Shown here in pieces: positions 17,272-25,489 of a stretch of DNA of 64,000 nt (positions are counted from its first letter, which is position 1; each line of letters starts with the position of its first letter). The stretch is taken from assembly GCF_030580855.1 (NCBI RefSeq), contig NZ_JAUQOP010000001.1:1-64000 (forward strand), given 5' to 3'. A program made the translations under genes and the position numbers. The notes under the pieces were generated by a model. That model did not search any database. It was not told the origin of the DNA and worked only from the letters and a program-made list of their open reading frames with translations. The stretch comes from Pseudomonas citrullilanati (GTDB lineage Bacteria > Pseudomonadota > Gammaproteobacteria > Pseudomonadales > Pseudomonadaceae).

Positions 17272-20200
17272 ATGACTGACCAAGCCCCCGCTTTCGACAA
17301 GCTGCTGAAAAACCTCGACCACGCCATGCTCGCCGACCGTCATCGGTTGCGGCGGCAGTTGTTCGAGCTGCGCAAGAAACCCGACGAGGCCAAGCTGGCC
17401 CAGTGGGTGGCGCGCATGCAGGCGTCGTGTGACCAGGTGCTGGCGCGCAAGGCCAGCCTGCCGGTGATCCGCTACGACGACAATCTGCCGATCGCGGCCA
17501 AGCGCGATGAGATCAAGGACGCGCTGCTCAAGCACCAGGTGTTGATCATCGCCGGCGAAACCGGTTCGGGCAAAACCACCCAGTTGCCGAAGATCTGCCT
17601 GGAGATCGGCCGTGGCCAATATGGCTTGATCGGTCATACCCAGCCGCGCCGGATCGCCGCGCGCAGCGTGGCCAGCCGGGTCGCCGAGGAACTGGCGACG
17701 CCGTTGGGGGCGCTGGTGGGGTACCAGGTGCGCTTCGAGGACCAGAGCGACGCCAACACCCTGGTCAAGCTGATGACCGACGGCATCCTCCTGGCCGAGA
17801 CCCAGAACGATCGCTACCTCGAACGCTACGACACGATCATCGTCGACGAAGCCCACGAACGCAGCCTGAACATCGACTTCCTGCTGGGCTACCTCAAGAC
17901 CCTGCTGCCGCGCCGCCCGGACCTGAAAGTCATCATCACCTCGGCCACCATCGACCTGGAGCGTTTTTCCAAGCACTTCGACGACGCACCGATCGTCGAG
18001 GTCTCGGGCCGTACCTTCCCGGTGGAAACCTGGTACCGCCCGCTGACCCTGGAGCAGGACGAAGAGGGCAACCGGGTCGAGGACGACCTGACCGTCGACC
18101 AGGCGATCCTCGCCACCCTCGATGAAATCGCCGCCCATGAGCGCAGCGAACGTCGCAGCCCCGGGGACGTGCTGGTGTTCCTGCCGGGCGAGCGGGAGAT
18201 CCGTGACGCGGCGGAAATGCTGCGCAAGGCGCAGCTCAAGCACACCGAGATCCTGCCGTTGTACGCGCGCCTGTCGCCGGCCGAGCAACAGCGGATCTTC
18301 CAGTCCCACCCGGGCCGTCGGGTGGTGCTGGCGACCAACGTCGCCGAAACCTCGCTCACCGTGCCGGGCATCCGCTACGTGATCGACAGCGGCACCGCGC
18401 GCATCAGCCGCTACAGCTATCGCGCCAAGGTCCAGCGCCTGCCGGTCGAAGCCGTTTCCCAGGCCAGCGCCAACCAGCGCAAGGGCCGTTGCGGGCGGGT
18501 CGAGGCTGGGATCTGCGTGCGGCTTTACAGCGAAGAGGATTTTCTCGGACGGCCGGAGTTCACCGACCCGGAAATCCTGCGCACCAACCTGGCGGCGGTG
18601 ATCTTGCAGATGTTGCACCTGCGCCTGGGCGAGATCACCGATTTCCCGTTCATCGAGCCGCCGGATGGCAAGGCCATCAGCGACGGTTTCAACCTGCTGC
18701 AAGAACTGTCGGCGGTGGACCGCAACGGCCAACTGACGCCGTTGGGCCGCCAGTTGGCCCGCCTGCCGGTGGACCCGCGCATGGGTCGCATGCTGCTGGA
18801 AGCGGCGAAGCTGGGCAGCTTGCAGGAAGTGCTGATCGTGGCCAGCGCCATGTCGGTCCAGGACCCGCGCGAGCGTCCGCCCGAGCGCCAGCAAGCCGCC
18901 GACCAGGCCCACGCCCAATGGAAGGACACCGACTCGGACTTCGCCGGGCTGGTCAACCTGTGGCGCGGTTTCGAAGAACAGCGCCAGGCGCTGACCGCGA
19001 GCCCGCTGCGCAACTGGTGCCGCAAGAACTTCCTCAACTACCTGCGCCTGCGCGAGTGGCGCGACGCCCATCGCCAACTGAGCCTGATCTGCCGCGACAT
19101 GCAGTTGAGCCTCAACAAGGAGCCGGCGGATTATCCGAAGCTGCACAAGGCGGTGCTGTCGGGGTTGCTCAGCCAGATCGGCCAGAAGACCGAGGACGGC
19201 GACTACCTGGGGGCCCGGCAACGGCGCTTCTGGGTCCACCCGTCGTCAGGCCTGGGCAAGAAGCGCCCGCAATGGCTGATGACCGCCGAGCTGGTGGAAA
19301 CCACCAAGCTGTATGCGCGCATGGTCGCCAAGATCGAGCCGGACTGGATCGAACCGCTGGCCGGGCACCTGATCAAGAAAAACCACTTCGAACCCCATTG
19401 GGAAAAGAAGCGCGGGCAAGTGGTGGCGTATGAGCAGATCACCCTGTTCGGGCTGATCGTGGTCGGTCGGCGGCCGGTGCATTACGGGCCGGTGGACCCG
19501 GTGGTCTCGCGCGAGCTGTTTATCCGCGAAGCGCTGGTGCGCGGCGAGATCCAGTCCCGGGCCAAGTGCCTGGGGGCCAATACCCGGCTGCTGGAGCAAC
19601 TGGACGAACTGGAGGCCAAGGCCCGTCGTCGCGACATCCTGGCGGACGAGGAAACGCTGTTCGGTTTCTACGATGCGCGCTTGCCGGCGGAGATCCACCA
19701 GACCGCGACGTTCGACAGTTGGTACCGGATCAACAGCCAGAAAGACCCGCAATTGCTGATCATGCGCGAGGAAGACGTGCTGGCCCGCGAGGCCAGTGAA
19801 GTCACCGCCGCGTACTACCCGGACACCTTGCGCGTCGGCGACCTGACCTTGCCGCTGACCTATCACTTCGAGCCCAACCATCCCCGCGACGGCGTGACCC
19901 TGCGCGTACCGGCGCCGCTGTTGCCGATGCTGCCGCCCGAGCGCCTGGAATGGCTGGTGCCGGGGATGATCGAGGCCAAGTGCATTGCCCTGGTGCGCAA
20001 CTTGCCCAAGGCCCTGCGCAAGAACTTCGTGCCGGTGCCGGACTTCGTCAAGGCCGCATTGCAACGCATCACCTTTGCCGAGGGCTCATTGCCCCAGGCC
20101 CTGGGCCGTGAACTGCTGCGCATGACCGGTGCGCGGGTCAGCGACGAAGCCTGGGCGGAAGCGGCGCAACAGGTGGAAAGCCACCTGCGCATGAACCTGG

Positions 20201-21183
20201 AAATCGTCGACGGCCAGGGCAAGTTCCTCGGCGAGGGGCGCGACCTGGCCGAGCTGACCGCGCGTTTTGCCGAAGCCAGCCAGGCTGCATTGGCCGTACC
20301 GCAAACCGCAAAGAGCCAGGAACCGGTGGAGGCGAAAGTCTTCGCGCCGGTGGCGCAAAAGACCCAGCAGAAGATCGCCGGGCTGTCGATGACGGTCTAC
20401 CCGGCGCTGGTGGAAGAGGGCGGGGTGGTCAAGGAAGGGCGTTTCCCGACGCCGGCCGAGGCCGAGTACCAGCATCGCCGCGCCTTGCAGCGTTTGTTGA
20501 TGCAGCAACTGGCCGAGTCGGCCAAGTTCCTGCGCGGCAAGTTGCCGGGGCTGACGGAGCTGGGCCTGTTGTACCGCGAGCTGGGGCGCGTCGATAACCT
20601 GGTGGAAGACATCCTGCTGGCCAGCCTCGACAGTTGCGTGCTCGAAGGCGAAGCAAGCCTGCCTCGCGACGGCGCTGCGCTGGCCTCCCTGGCCGAGCGC
20701 AAGCGCGGCGGCTGGACCGAGCACGCCGAGCGCCTGGCGAAGCTGACCCTGGACATCCTCAAGCTCTGGCACGGCCTGCAGAAACGCTTCAAGGGCAAGA
20801 TCGACCTGGCCCAGGCCGTGGCCCTGAACGACATCAAGCAGCAGCTCAGCCACCTGGTGTACCCGGGCTTCGTGCGGGAAACCCCGCATCAATGGCTCAA
20901 GGAACTGCCACGCTACCTCAAGGCCATCGAGCAGCGCTTCGAGAAACTTGGCGGCCAGGTGCAGAAGGACCGGGTCTGGAGCGGCGAGCTGTCGAACCTC
21001 TGGGCCCAATACCAGGCTCGCGCCGACAAACACGCCCAGGAAGGCAAGCGCGACCCGCAACTGGAGCTGTACCGCTGGTGGCTGGAGGAATACCGGGTGT
21101 CGCTGTTCGCCCAGCAGTTGGGCACCAAGGTGCCGATTTCCGACAAGCGCCTGGGCAAGCAGTGGGGGCAGGTGGAGGGTTGA
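17272..21183 (+). CDS. hrpA: ATP-dependent DEAH-box RNA helicase HrpA
   Basis: From ATG 17272 the product is 1303 residues, matching HrpA (about 1300). Helicase motif I is AGETGSGKTTQ (about residues 94-104), motif II is DEAH at 192-195 and motif III is TSATI. Motif VI appears as QRKGRCGRVEAG. A helicase-associated HA2/OB region and the long C-terminal DUF3418 follow. HrpA is implicated in mRNA processing and in rescue of stalled translation (family knowledge). The open frame extends 20 codons upstream, but this ATG matches the usual N-terminus MTDQ. Its upstream DNA is part of the tandem duplication, so a second decoy leader precedes it. Confidence 0.95.
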   Translation: MTDQAPAFDKLLKNLDHAMLADRHRLRRQLFELRKKPDEAKLAQWVARMQASCDQVLARKASLPVIRYDDNLPIAAKRDEIKDALLKHQVLIIAGETGSGKTTQLPKICLEIGRGQYGLIGHTQPRRIAARSVASRVAEELATPLGALVGYQVRFEDQSDANTLVKLMTDGILLAETQNDRYLERYDTIIVDEAHERSLNIDFLLGYLKTLLPRRPDLKVIITSATIDLERFSKHFDDAPIVEVSGRTFPVETWYRPLTLEQDEEGNRVEDDLTVDQAILATLDEIAAHERSERRSPGDVLVFLPGEREIRDAAEMLRKAQLKHTEILPLYARLSPAEQQRIFQSHPGRRVVLATNVAETSLTVPGIRYVIDSGTARISRYSYRAKVQRLPVEAVSQASANQRKGRCGRVEAGICVRLYSEEDFLGRPEFTDPEILRTNLAAVILQMLHLRLGEITDFPFIEPPDGKAISDGFNLLQELSAVDRNGQLTPLGRQLARLPVDPRMGRMLLEAAKLGSLQEVLIVASAMSVQDPRERPPERQQAADQAHAQWKDTDSDFAGLVNLWRGFEEQRQALTASPLRNWCRKNFLNYLRLREWRDAHRQLSLICRDMQLSLNKEPADYPKLHKAVLSGLLSQIGQKTEDGDYLGARQRRFWVHPSSGLGKKRPQWLMTAELVETTKLYARMVAKIEPDWIEPLAGHLIKKNHFEPHWEKKRGQVVAYEQITLFGLIVVGRRPVHYGPVDPVVSRELFIREALVRGEIQSRAKCLGANTRLLEQLDELEAKARRRDILADEETLFGFYDARLPAEIHQTATFDSWYRINSQKDPQLLIMREEDVLAREASEVTAAYYPDTLRVGDLTLPLTYHFEPNHPRDGVTLRVPAPLLPMLPPERLEWLVPGMIEAKCIALVRNLPKALRKNFVPVPDFVKAALQRITFAEGSLPQALGRELLRMTGARVSDEAWAEAAQQVESHLRMNLEIVDGQGKFLGEGRDLAELTARFAEASQAALAVPQTAKSQEPVEAKVFAPVAQKTQQKIAGLSMTVYPALVEEGGVVKEGRFPTPAEAEYQHRRALQRLLMQQLAESAKFLRGKLPGLTELGLLYRELGRVDNLVEDILLASLDSCVLEGEASLPRDGAALASLAERKRGGWTEHAERLAKLTLDILKLWHGLQKRFKGKIDLAQAVALNDIKQQLSHLVYPGFVRETPHQWLKELPRYLKAIEQRFEKLGGQVQKDRVWSGELSNLWAQYQARADKHAQEGKRDPQLELYRWWLEEYRVSLFAQQLGTKVPISDKRLGKQWGQVEG

Positions 21184-21200
21184 TGGCAAAGCCCCTAGCC

Positions 21201-21296
21201 CCTGTGGGAGCGAGCTTGCTCGCGATAGCGGTGGTTCAGCCTGCATTGATGTTGACTGATACACCGCCATCGCGAGCAAGCTCGCTCCCACAGGGG
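21201..21296. repeat. REP pair (type A)
   Basis: A near-perfect inverted pair of GGGAGCGAGCTTGCTCGCGA arms (left at about 21206, right ending at 21296) lies directly after hrpA. The remaining gap to 21510 is a roughly 200-bp leader for the next gene. It contains an AT-rich TATAAAT near 21357 that could be a -10 element, but I see no convincing -35. Confidence 0.85.
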
Positions 21297-21510
21297 TCTG
21301 AGTGATCCCTCACAGGGAATGGGCCAAACCCCCGGGTTTATGGCAAACTTCGCGGCTATAAATGCCGGTCCCGTGGTTTTTGAGCTTCACTCCCTCGGGC
21401 GGATCGGAATAAAGCGCTGCCAGGGCTGCTTCCCCGGATGGGAAAAGTCCCTTTGTGTATTGGTACGTCGGTGCCAATGCTTTCTGCCTGAACAGATCAG
21501 AGACACGCCC

Positions 21511-22632
21511 ATGCATAACGTCGTCATCAGCGGAACCGGCCTGTACACCCCGGCCAACAGCATTTCCAACGAAGAGCTGGTGCAATCCTTCAATACCTAT
21601 GTCGCTCAATTCAACGCCGACAACGCCGAGGCCATCGAGCGCGGTGAAGTGGAAGCGTTGACCGAATCCAATGCCGCGTTCATCGAAAAGGCCTCGGGGA
21701 TCAAGAGCCGCTTCGTCATGGACAAGGACGGCATCCTCGACCCGCAACGCATGACGCCGCGCCTGCCCGAACGCTCCAACGACGAGTGGTCGGTGCTCTG
21801 CGAAATGGCCGTCGCTGCCGCCCGCCAAGCCCTGGAGCGTGCTGGCCGCAGCGCTGCCGACATCGACGGTGTGATCGTCGCCTGTTCCAACTTGCAGCGT
21901 CCGTACCCGGCCATCGCCATCGAAGTCCAGGAAGCCCTGGGCATCGACGGTTTCGGCTTCGACATGAACGTGGCGTGTTCCTCGGCCACCTTCGGCATCC
22001 AGGCCGCCGCCAACAGCGTACAGCTGGGCCAGGCCCGGGCGATCCTGATGGTCAACCCGGAAGTGTGCACCGGCCACCTGAACTTCCGTGATCGCGACAG
22101 CCACTTCATCTTCGGCGACGCGGCCACCGCGGTGGTCATCGAGCGCGCCGACCAGGCCACCTCGGCCCACCAGTTCGACGTGGTCAGCACCAAGCTGCTG
22201 ACCAAGTTCTCCAACAACATCCGCAACAACTTCGGCTTCCTCAACCGCGCGGCAGAAGAGGGCATCGGCACGCGTGACAAACTGTTCGTCCAGGAAGGCC
22301 GCAAGGTGTTCCGCGATGTCTGCCCGATGGTGGCCGAACTGATTGGCGCCCACCTGCAAGAGAACCAGCTGGACGTCGGCCAGGTGAAGCGTTTCTGGCT
22401 GCACCAGGCCAACCTGAGCATGAACCAGTTGATCGTGCGCAAGCTGCTGGGACGCGAAGCCACCGAAGCGGAAGCCCCGGTGATTCTCGACCGCTACGCC
22501 AACACCAGCTCGGCCGGCTCGGTCATCGCCTTCCACCTGTACCAGGATGACCTGCCGGCCGGCTCCGTGGCCGTCCTCAGCTCGTTTGGCGCCGGCTATT
22601 CGATTGGCAGTGTGATTTTGCGCAAGCGTTGA
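21511..22632 (+). CDS. FabH-like beta-ketoacyl-ACP synthase III
   Basis: The 373-residue thiolase-fold enzyme has the KAS III triad: Cys156 in NVACSSATFG, His298 in RFWLHQAN and Asn331 in RYANTSSAGS. It is longer than classical FabH (about 320). An insertion near residues 30-60 (NAEAIERGEVEALTESNA) resembles P. aeruginosa PA3286, reported to condense octanoyl-CoA with malonyl-ACP and so link beta-oxidation to fatty acid synthesis. Specificity here is inferred from that resemblance and from the neighbourhood, where an ECF sigma factor gene follows as I recall for PA3285. The start at 21511 was chosen because MHNVVISGTG begins the fold. Confidence 0.88.
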   Translation: MHNVVISGTGLYTPANSISNEELVQSFNTYVAQFNADNAEAIERGEVEALTESNAAFIEKASGIKSRFVMDKDGILDPQRMTPRLPERSNDEWSVLCEMAVAAARQALERAGRSAADIDGVIVACSNLQRPYPAIAIEVQEALGIDGFGFDMNVACSSATFGIQAAANSVQLGQARAILMVNPEVCTGHLNFRDRDSHFIFGDAATAVVIERADQATSAHQFDVVSTKLLTKFSNNIRNNFGFLNRAAEEGIGTRDKLFVQEGRKVFRDVCPMVAELIGAHLQENQLDVGQVKRFWLHQANLSMNQLIVRKLLGREATEAEAPVILDRYANTSSAGSVIAFHLYQDDLPAGSVAVLSSFGAGYSIGSVILRKR

Positions 22633-22650
22633 TCCATTTTGGTTGGCTAA

Positions 22651-22770
22651 AGGATTTATCCCCAGTGGTTGTGGGAGCAAAGCTTGCTCGCGATGCAGGC
22701 GCCTCGATTTATGGAGCGCGTCGCCTGCATCGCGGGCAAGCCTTGCTCCCACATAAATCCCCTCGCCACA
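22651..22770. repeat. Nested REPs: type C pair inside a type B pair
   Basis: The outer arms AGGATTTATCCCC (22651) and ATAAATCCCCTCGCCACA (ending 22770) are type B. The inner arms GGGAGCAAAGCTTGCTCGCG and its inverted partner are type C. The loop contains the mirrored GATGCAGGCGCCTCG/CGCCTGCATC. Together they could fold into one long hairpin between the synthase and sigma factor genes. Confidence 0.8.
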
Positions 22771-22805
22771 AAAGCATCGCAGTCTTGCAGATATTGGGAT
22801 GTTGA

Positions 22806-23417
22806 ATGACCGTCACTGATGACACCTTCCTGCTCCAGCGCCTGCTGGCCGGCGAGCAGCGCGCCTACAAGGAGCTGGTGAGCACCTACCAGGGCCCGAT
22901 GCGCGCGGTCGCCTATGCCATCGTCGGCAGCCGTCACGCCGACGAAGTGGTGCAGGACGCGTGGTTGTCGGTGGTGCGCAACCTCAGCGGTTTCCAGGGC
23001 CGTTCCAGCCTCAAGACCTGGCTGCTGACCATCACCGCCAACGCCGCCAAGGGTCGCTACAAACAGAACCGCCGGGAAGTGCTGCTCGACGATATCCCGG
23101 CGCCCCACGGCACCCTGGGCGACGAGCGTTTCGCCGCTGACGGCCATTGGCTGCTGGCACCGTTCGCCTGGCACCAGGACACGCCGGAAGCGCTGCTCAC
23201 CGAAAGCGAACTGCGCGATTGCCTGGAGCACACCTTGCTCAGCCTCTCGGAACTGCAAGGCAGCGTGCTGACCCTGCGTGAACGCCAGGGGCTGGAGCTG
23301 GAAGAAATCTGTAATCTTCTCGACATCTCGCTCTCCAACGTTCGTGTGCTGCTGCATCGCGCCCGGCTGAAGGTCTTCGCGACCGTGGAACATTTCGAGG
23401 AAACCGGCGAATGCTGA
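22806..23417 (+). CDS. ECF-subfamily RNA polymerase sigma factor
   Basis: The 203-residue protein has region 2 (about residues 20-90, with HADEVVQDAWLSVVRNLSGF and the DNA-melting stretch SSLKTWLLTITANAAK). Region 4 (about 140-195) has the helix-turn-helix LEEICNLLDISLSNVRVLLH. A long linker separates the regions (about 95-135), slightly longer than in minimal ECFs. Its stop overlaps the start of the zinc anti-sigma gene by 7 bp, so the two are translationally coupled, the standard ECF/anti-sigma layout. The regulon is unknown. The OprP-like porin and FabH-like synthase on either side are candidate targets only by position. Confidence 0.92.
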   Translation: MTVTDDTFLLQRLLAGEQRAYKELVSTYQGPMRAVAYAIVGSRHADEVVQDAWLSVVRNLSGFQGRSSLKTWLLTITANAAKGRYKQNRREVLLDDIPAPHGTLGDERFAADGHWLLAPFAWHQDTPEALLTESELRDCLEHTLLSLSELQGSVLTLRERQGLELEEICNLLDISLSNVRVLLHRARLKVFATVEHFEETGEC

Positions 23418-23647
23418 CCTGCAAGGAACAAGTGGCGCGCTCCAGCGATTATCTCGACGGGCAACTGAGCTTTCGTGAACGCCTGATGGTGCGCCACCAC
23501 CTGATGTTCTGCCCCAACTGCCGGCGCTTCATCCGCCAGATGCGCCTGATGCAGGCGACCCTGAAAAAACTCCCCGAACCGCCCGTGCCCAACCTCGACC
23601 ACCTCGCCGAAAAGCTCGCCGCCGAGCGCCGCAAAAACATCCGCTAA
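23411..23647 (+). CDS. Zinc-binding anti-sigma factor (zf-HC2/ZAS type)
   Basis: The 78-residue cytoplasmic protein has HLMFCPNC, a clean HxxxCxxC motif characteristic of zinc-dependent anti-sigma (ZAS) proteins, at about residues 31-38. A short helical tail ends LAAERRKNIR. There is no membrane segment, so signal sensing would be cytoplasmic, perhaps redox- or metal-linked through the Cys/His cluster (family knowledge, as in RsrA). It overlaps the ECF sigma gene by 7 bp. A type A REP follows the stop. Confidence 0.88.
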   Translation: MLTCKEQVARSSDYLDGQLSFRERLMVRHHLMFCPNCRRFIRQMRLMQATLKKLPEPPVPNLDHLAEKLAAERRKNIR

Positions 23648-23670
23648 AACTCGAAACACCACCGGCTCCA

Positions 23671-23760
23671 TGTGGGAGCGAGCTTGCTCGCGATAGCGGC
23701 GTATCAGTCAAATCACTTCAGACTGAACCAACGCTATCGCGAGCAAGCTCGCGCCCACAG
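23671..23760. repeat. REP pair (type A)
   Basis: Inverted arms GGGAGCGAGCTTGCTCGCGA and a partner with one change (CTCGCGCCCAC) follow the anti-sigma gene. The loop carries the complementary TAGCGG and CGCTA segments. Confidence 0.8.
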
Positions 23761-23808
23761 GTTGTCCATGGCTGTTTTGGTTATTCCAATTCGAAGTAAA
23801 AAGTTCCG

Positions 23809-23827
23809 CTGTCATAAAATCTTTATG
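23809..23827 (+). promoter_or_regulatory. Possible PhoB binding site (Pho box half)
   Basis: CTGTCATAAAATCTTTATG gives a perfect left half of the Pho box consensus CTGTCAT with an AT-rich spacer. The right half is degenerate. It lies 111 bp upstream of an OprP/OprO-like porin start, which is where a PhoB site is known in P. aeruginosa. Confidence 0.5.
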
Positions 23828-23937
23828 TGATAGCAACTTGCCTGACACACACCGCCGCCAAGATCCCCTCCCAACACCAGCGGGCCCAGTTCCGCGTGTT
23901 TTCTAACGCATAGACTACCAACTAGGGGAATTCTTCG

Positions 23938-25248
23938 ATGATCCGTAAGCACTTCGCAGGTGTTGCCGCCAGCGCACTGGCAATGGCAGTAACCGCCCAG
24001 GCTTTCGCCGGCACCGTCACCACCGATGGCGCCGATATCGTTGTCAAAACCAAGGGCGGCCTTGAGGTCGCTACCACGGACAAAGAGTTCAGCTTCAAGC
24101 TCGGCGGTCGTTTGCAGGCTGACTACAGCCAGTTCGACGGGATCTACACCGACAACGGTAAATCGGCTGACGCCGCTTACTTCCGTCGCGCCTTCCTGGA
24201 ACTGTCCGGCGTGCTGTACACGGACTGGGCCTACACCATCAACTACGACATGTCCCACAACACGGGCGACTCGGACAACGGCTACTTCGACGAAGCGTCC
24301 CTGGCCTACAACGGCTTCAAGCCGGTGTCGATCAAGGTCGGTCGTTTCGACCCCGACTTCGGCCTGGAAAAAGCCACCAGTTCCAAGTGGGTCACCGCCC
24401 CTGAGCGCAACGCCGCCTACGACCTGATCGACTGGGCCAACAGCCACCAGAACGGCCTGGGCCTGCAAGCCTCCAGCACCTTCGCCGATTCGTTCTACGC
24501 CTCGGCTGGCGTGTTCAGCAAGGACACCGACGACACCGACGGCGACAGCGTCAAGCAAGTCAACGGTCGCTTCGTCTTCGCCCCGATGCACGAAGCCGGC
24601 AACGTGTTGCACTTCGGCCTGAACGTGGCATCGCGTGACGTTTCCGACACCGTATTCGACGCACGTTATCGTTCCCGCCTGGGCATGCGCGGTGTGGAAA
24701 CCCTCGGCGGCAACGATGCCGGTCCGAACGGCAACCGTCCGGTACTGGGCGGCGCCAACAACTCGCCGGCCGGCTCCTACGACCGTGACACCGCGTTCGG
24801 CCTGGAAGCCGCCTTCGCCATGGGCCCTGCGTCGATCCAGGGTGAATACATCACCCGCAAGACCAAGGCGGATGCCGACGGTTTCGAAGACATCAAGGGC
24901 CATGGCTTCTATGTCCAGGGTGCCTACACCCTCACCGGCGAATCCCGCGGCTATAAAGTCGGCAAGTTCGACGCGATCAAGCCCCAGAACAAGTCCATCG
25001 GCGCCTGGGAAGTGTTCTATCGCTACGACAGCATGACCGTCGAAGACGACAACATCACCACCGCCAGCGCCACCCGTGACGTGGGCGATGCCGAAGCCAA
25101 GGTGCACAACCTGGGCGTGAACTGGTACGCCAACGAGGCGGTGAAGATCTCTGCCGCCTACATCAAGGCCAAGACCGACAAAGTCACCAACGTCAACGGT
25201 GACGACGACGGCGATGGCTTCGTAGTCCGCGCCCAGTACGTGTTCTAA
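23938..25248 (+). CDS. OprP/OprO-like phosphate/polyphosphate-selective porin
   Basis: The 436-residue protein has a signal peptide ending in AQAFA. The mature N-terminus [20 protein letters not shown] is very close to what I recall of P. aeruginosa OprP and OprO. Further matches are [45 protein letters not shown] and the terminal aromatic residue QYVF, required for outer-membrane insertion. OprP takes up phosphate and OprO pyrophosphate/polyphosphate. The constriction residues that tell them apart cannot be assigned without an alignment. AGGGGA precedes the start. A possible Pho box lies upstream and a strong terminator downstream, so it is probably monocistronic and induced by phosphate starvation. 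Confidence 0.92.
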   Translation: MIRKHFAGVAASALAMAVTAQAFAGTVTTDGADIVVKTKGGLEVATTDKEFSFKLGGRLQADYSQFDGIYTDNGKSADAAYFRRAFLELSGVLYTDWAYTINYDMSHNTGDSDNGYFDEASLAYNGFKPVSIKVGRFDPDFGLEKATSSKWVTAPERNAAYDLIDWANSHQNGLGLQASSTFADSFYASAGVFSKDTDDTDGDSVKQVNGRFVFAPMHEAGNVLHFGLNVASRDVSDTVFDARYRSRLGMRGVETLGGNDAGPNGNRPVLGGANNSPAGSYDRDTAFGLEAAFAMGPASIQGEYITRKTKADADGFEDIKGHGFYVQGAYTLTGESRGYKVGKFDAIKPQNKSIGAWEVFYRYDSMTVEDDNITTASATRDVGDAEAKVHNLGVNWYANEAVKISAAYIKAKTDKVTNVNGDDDGDGFVVRAQYVF

Positions 25249-25300
25249 GCCACGTACCGGTTACACCGCTCTCGCTTCATCCGTTAAAGCTCCTTTTCCA

Positions 25301-25326
25301 CCCCGCCACCTGGCGGGGTTTTTTTT
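25301..25326 (+). terminator. Rho-independent terminator after the porin gene
   Basis: A perfect 7-bp stem CCCCGCC/GGCGGGG with loop ACCT is followed by eight T residues, 53 bp after the porin stop. Confidence 0.95.
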
Positions 25327-25489
25327 GGCTTGGTCGAGTACCTGCTGTGTTCGTCCGGACCACTGTATGGGCAGTCACCTGTCAACCCTGACAGTTTCAC
25401 GGTTCTGGAAGAAAGCGCTTACTTTGTCCCATTGCGCAACGAGACGCGCCGGGGGCACCCATGGCGGCGAACGGCTAACGGAGGACAGC

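Larger units (their letters stand above)
16861..17286. repeat. Two-copy 213-bp tandem duplication spanning the aceK end and hrpA start
   Basis: Copy 1 is 16861-17073 and copy 2 is 17074-17286. I counted four mismatches: the triplets TTG versus TAG near 17027/17240, AAA versus TGA just after the start codon (two bases), and T versus C near the end. Each copy holds the end of aceK with its stop, a type C REP, the hrpA leader and an ATG. In copy 1 the ATG (17059) reads 13 codons into the second aceK tail and stops. Copy 2 supplies the functional hrpA start. Confidence 0.95.

Noticed and set aside
23809..23827. Treating the site as a full, strong Pho box
   Set aside because: Only the left half fits; the right half matches poorly, so it is reported with moderate confidence only.
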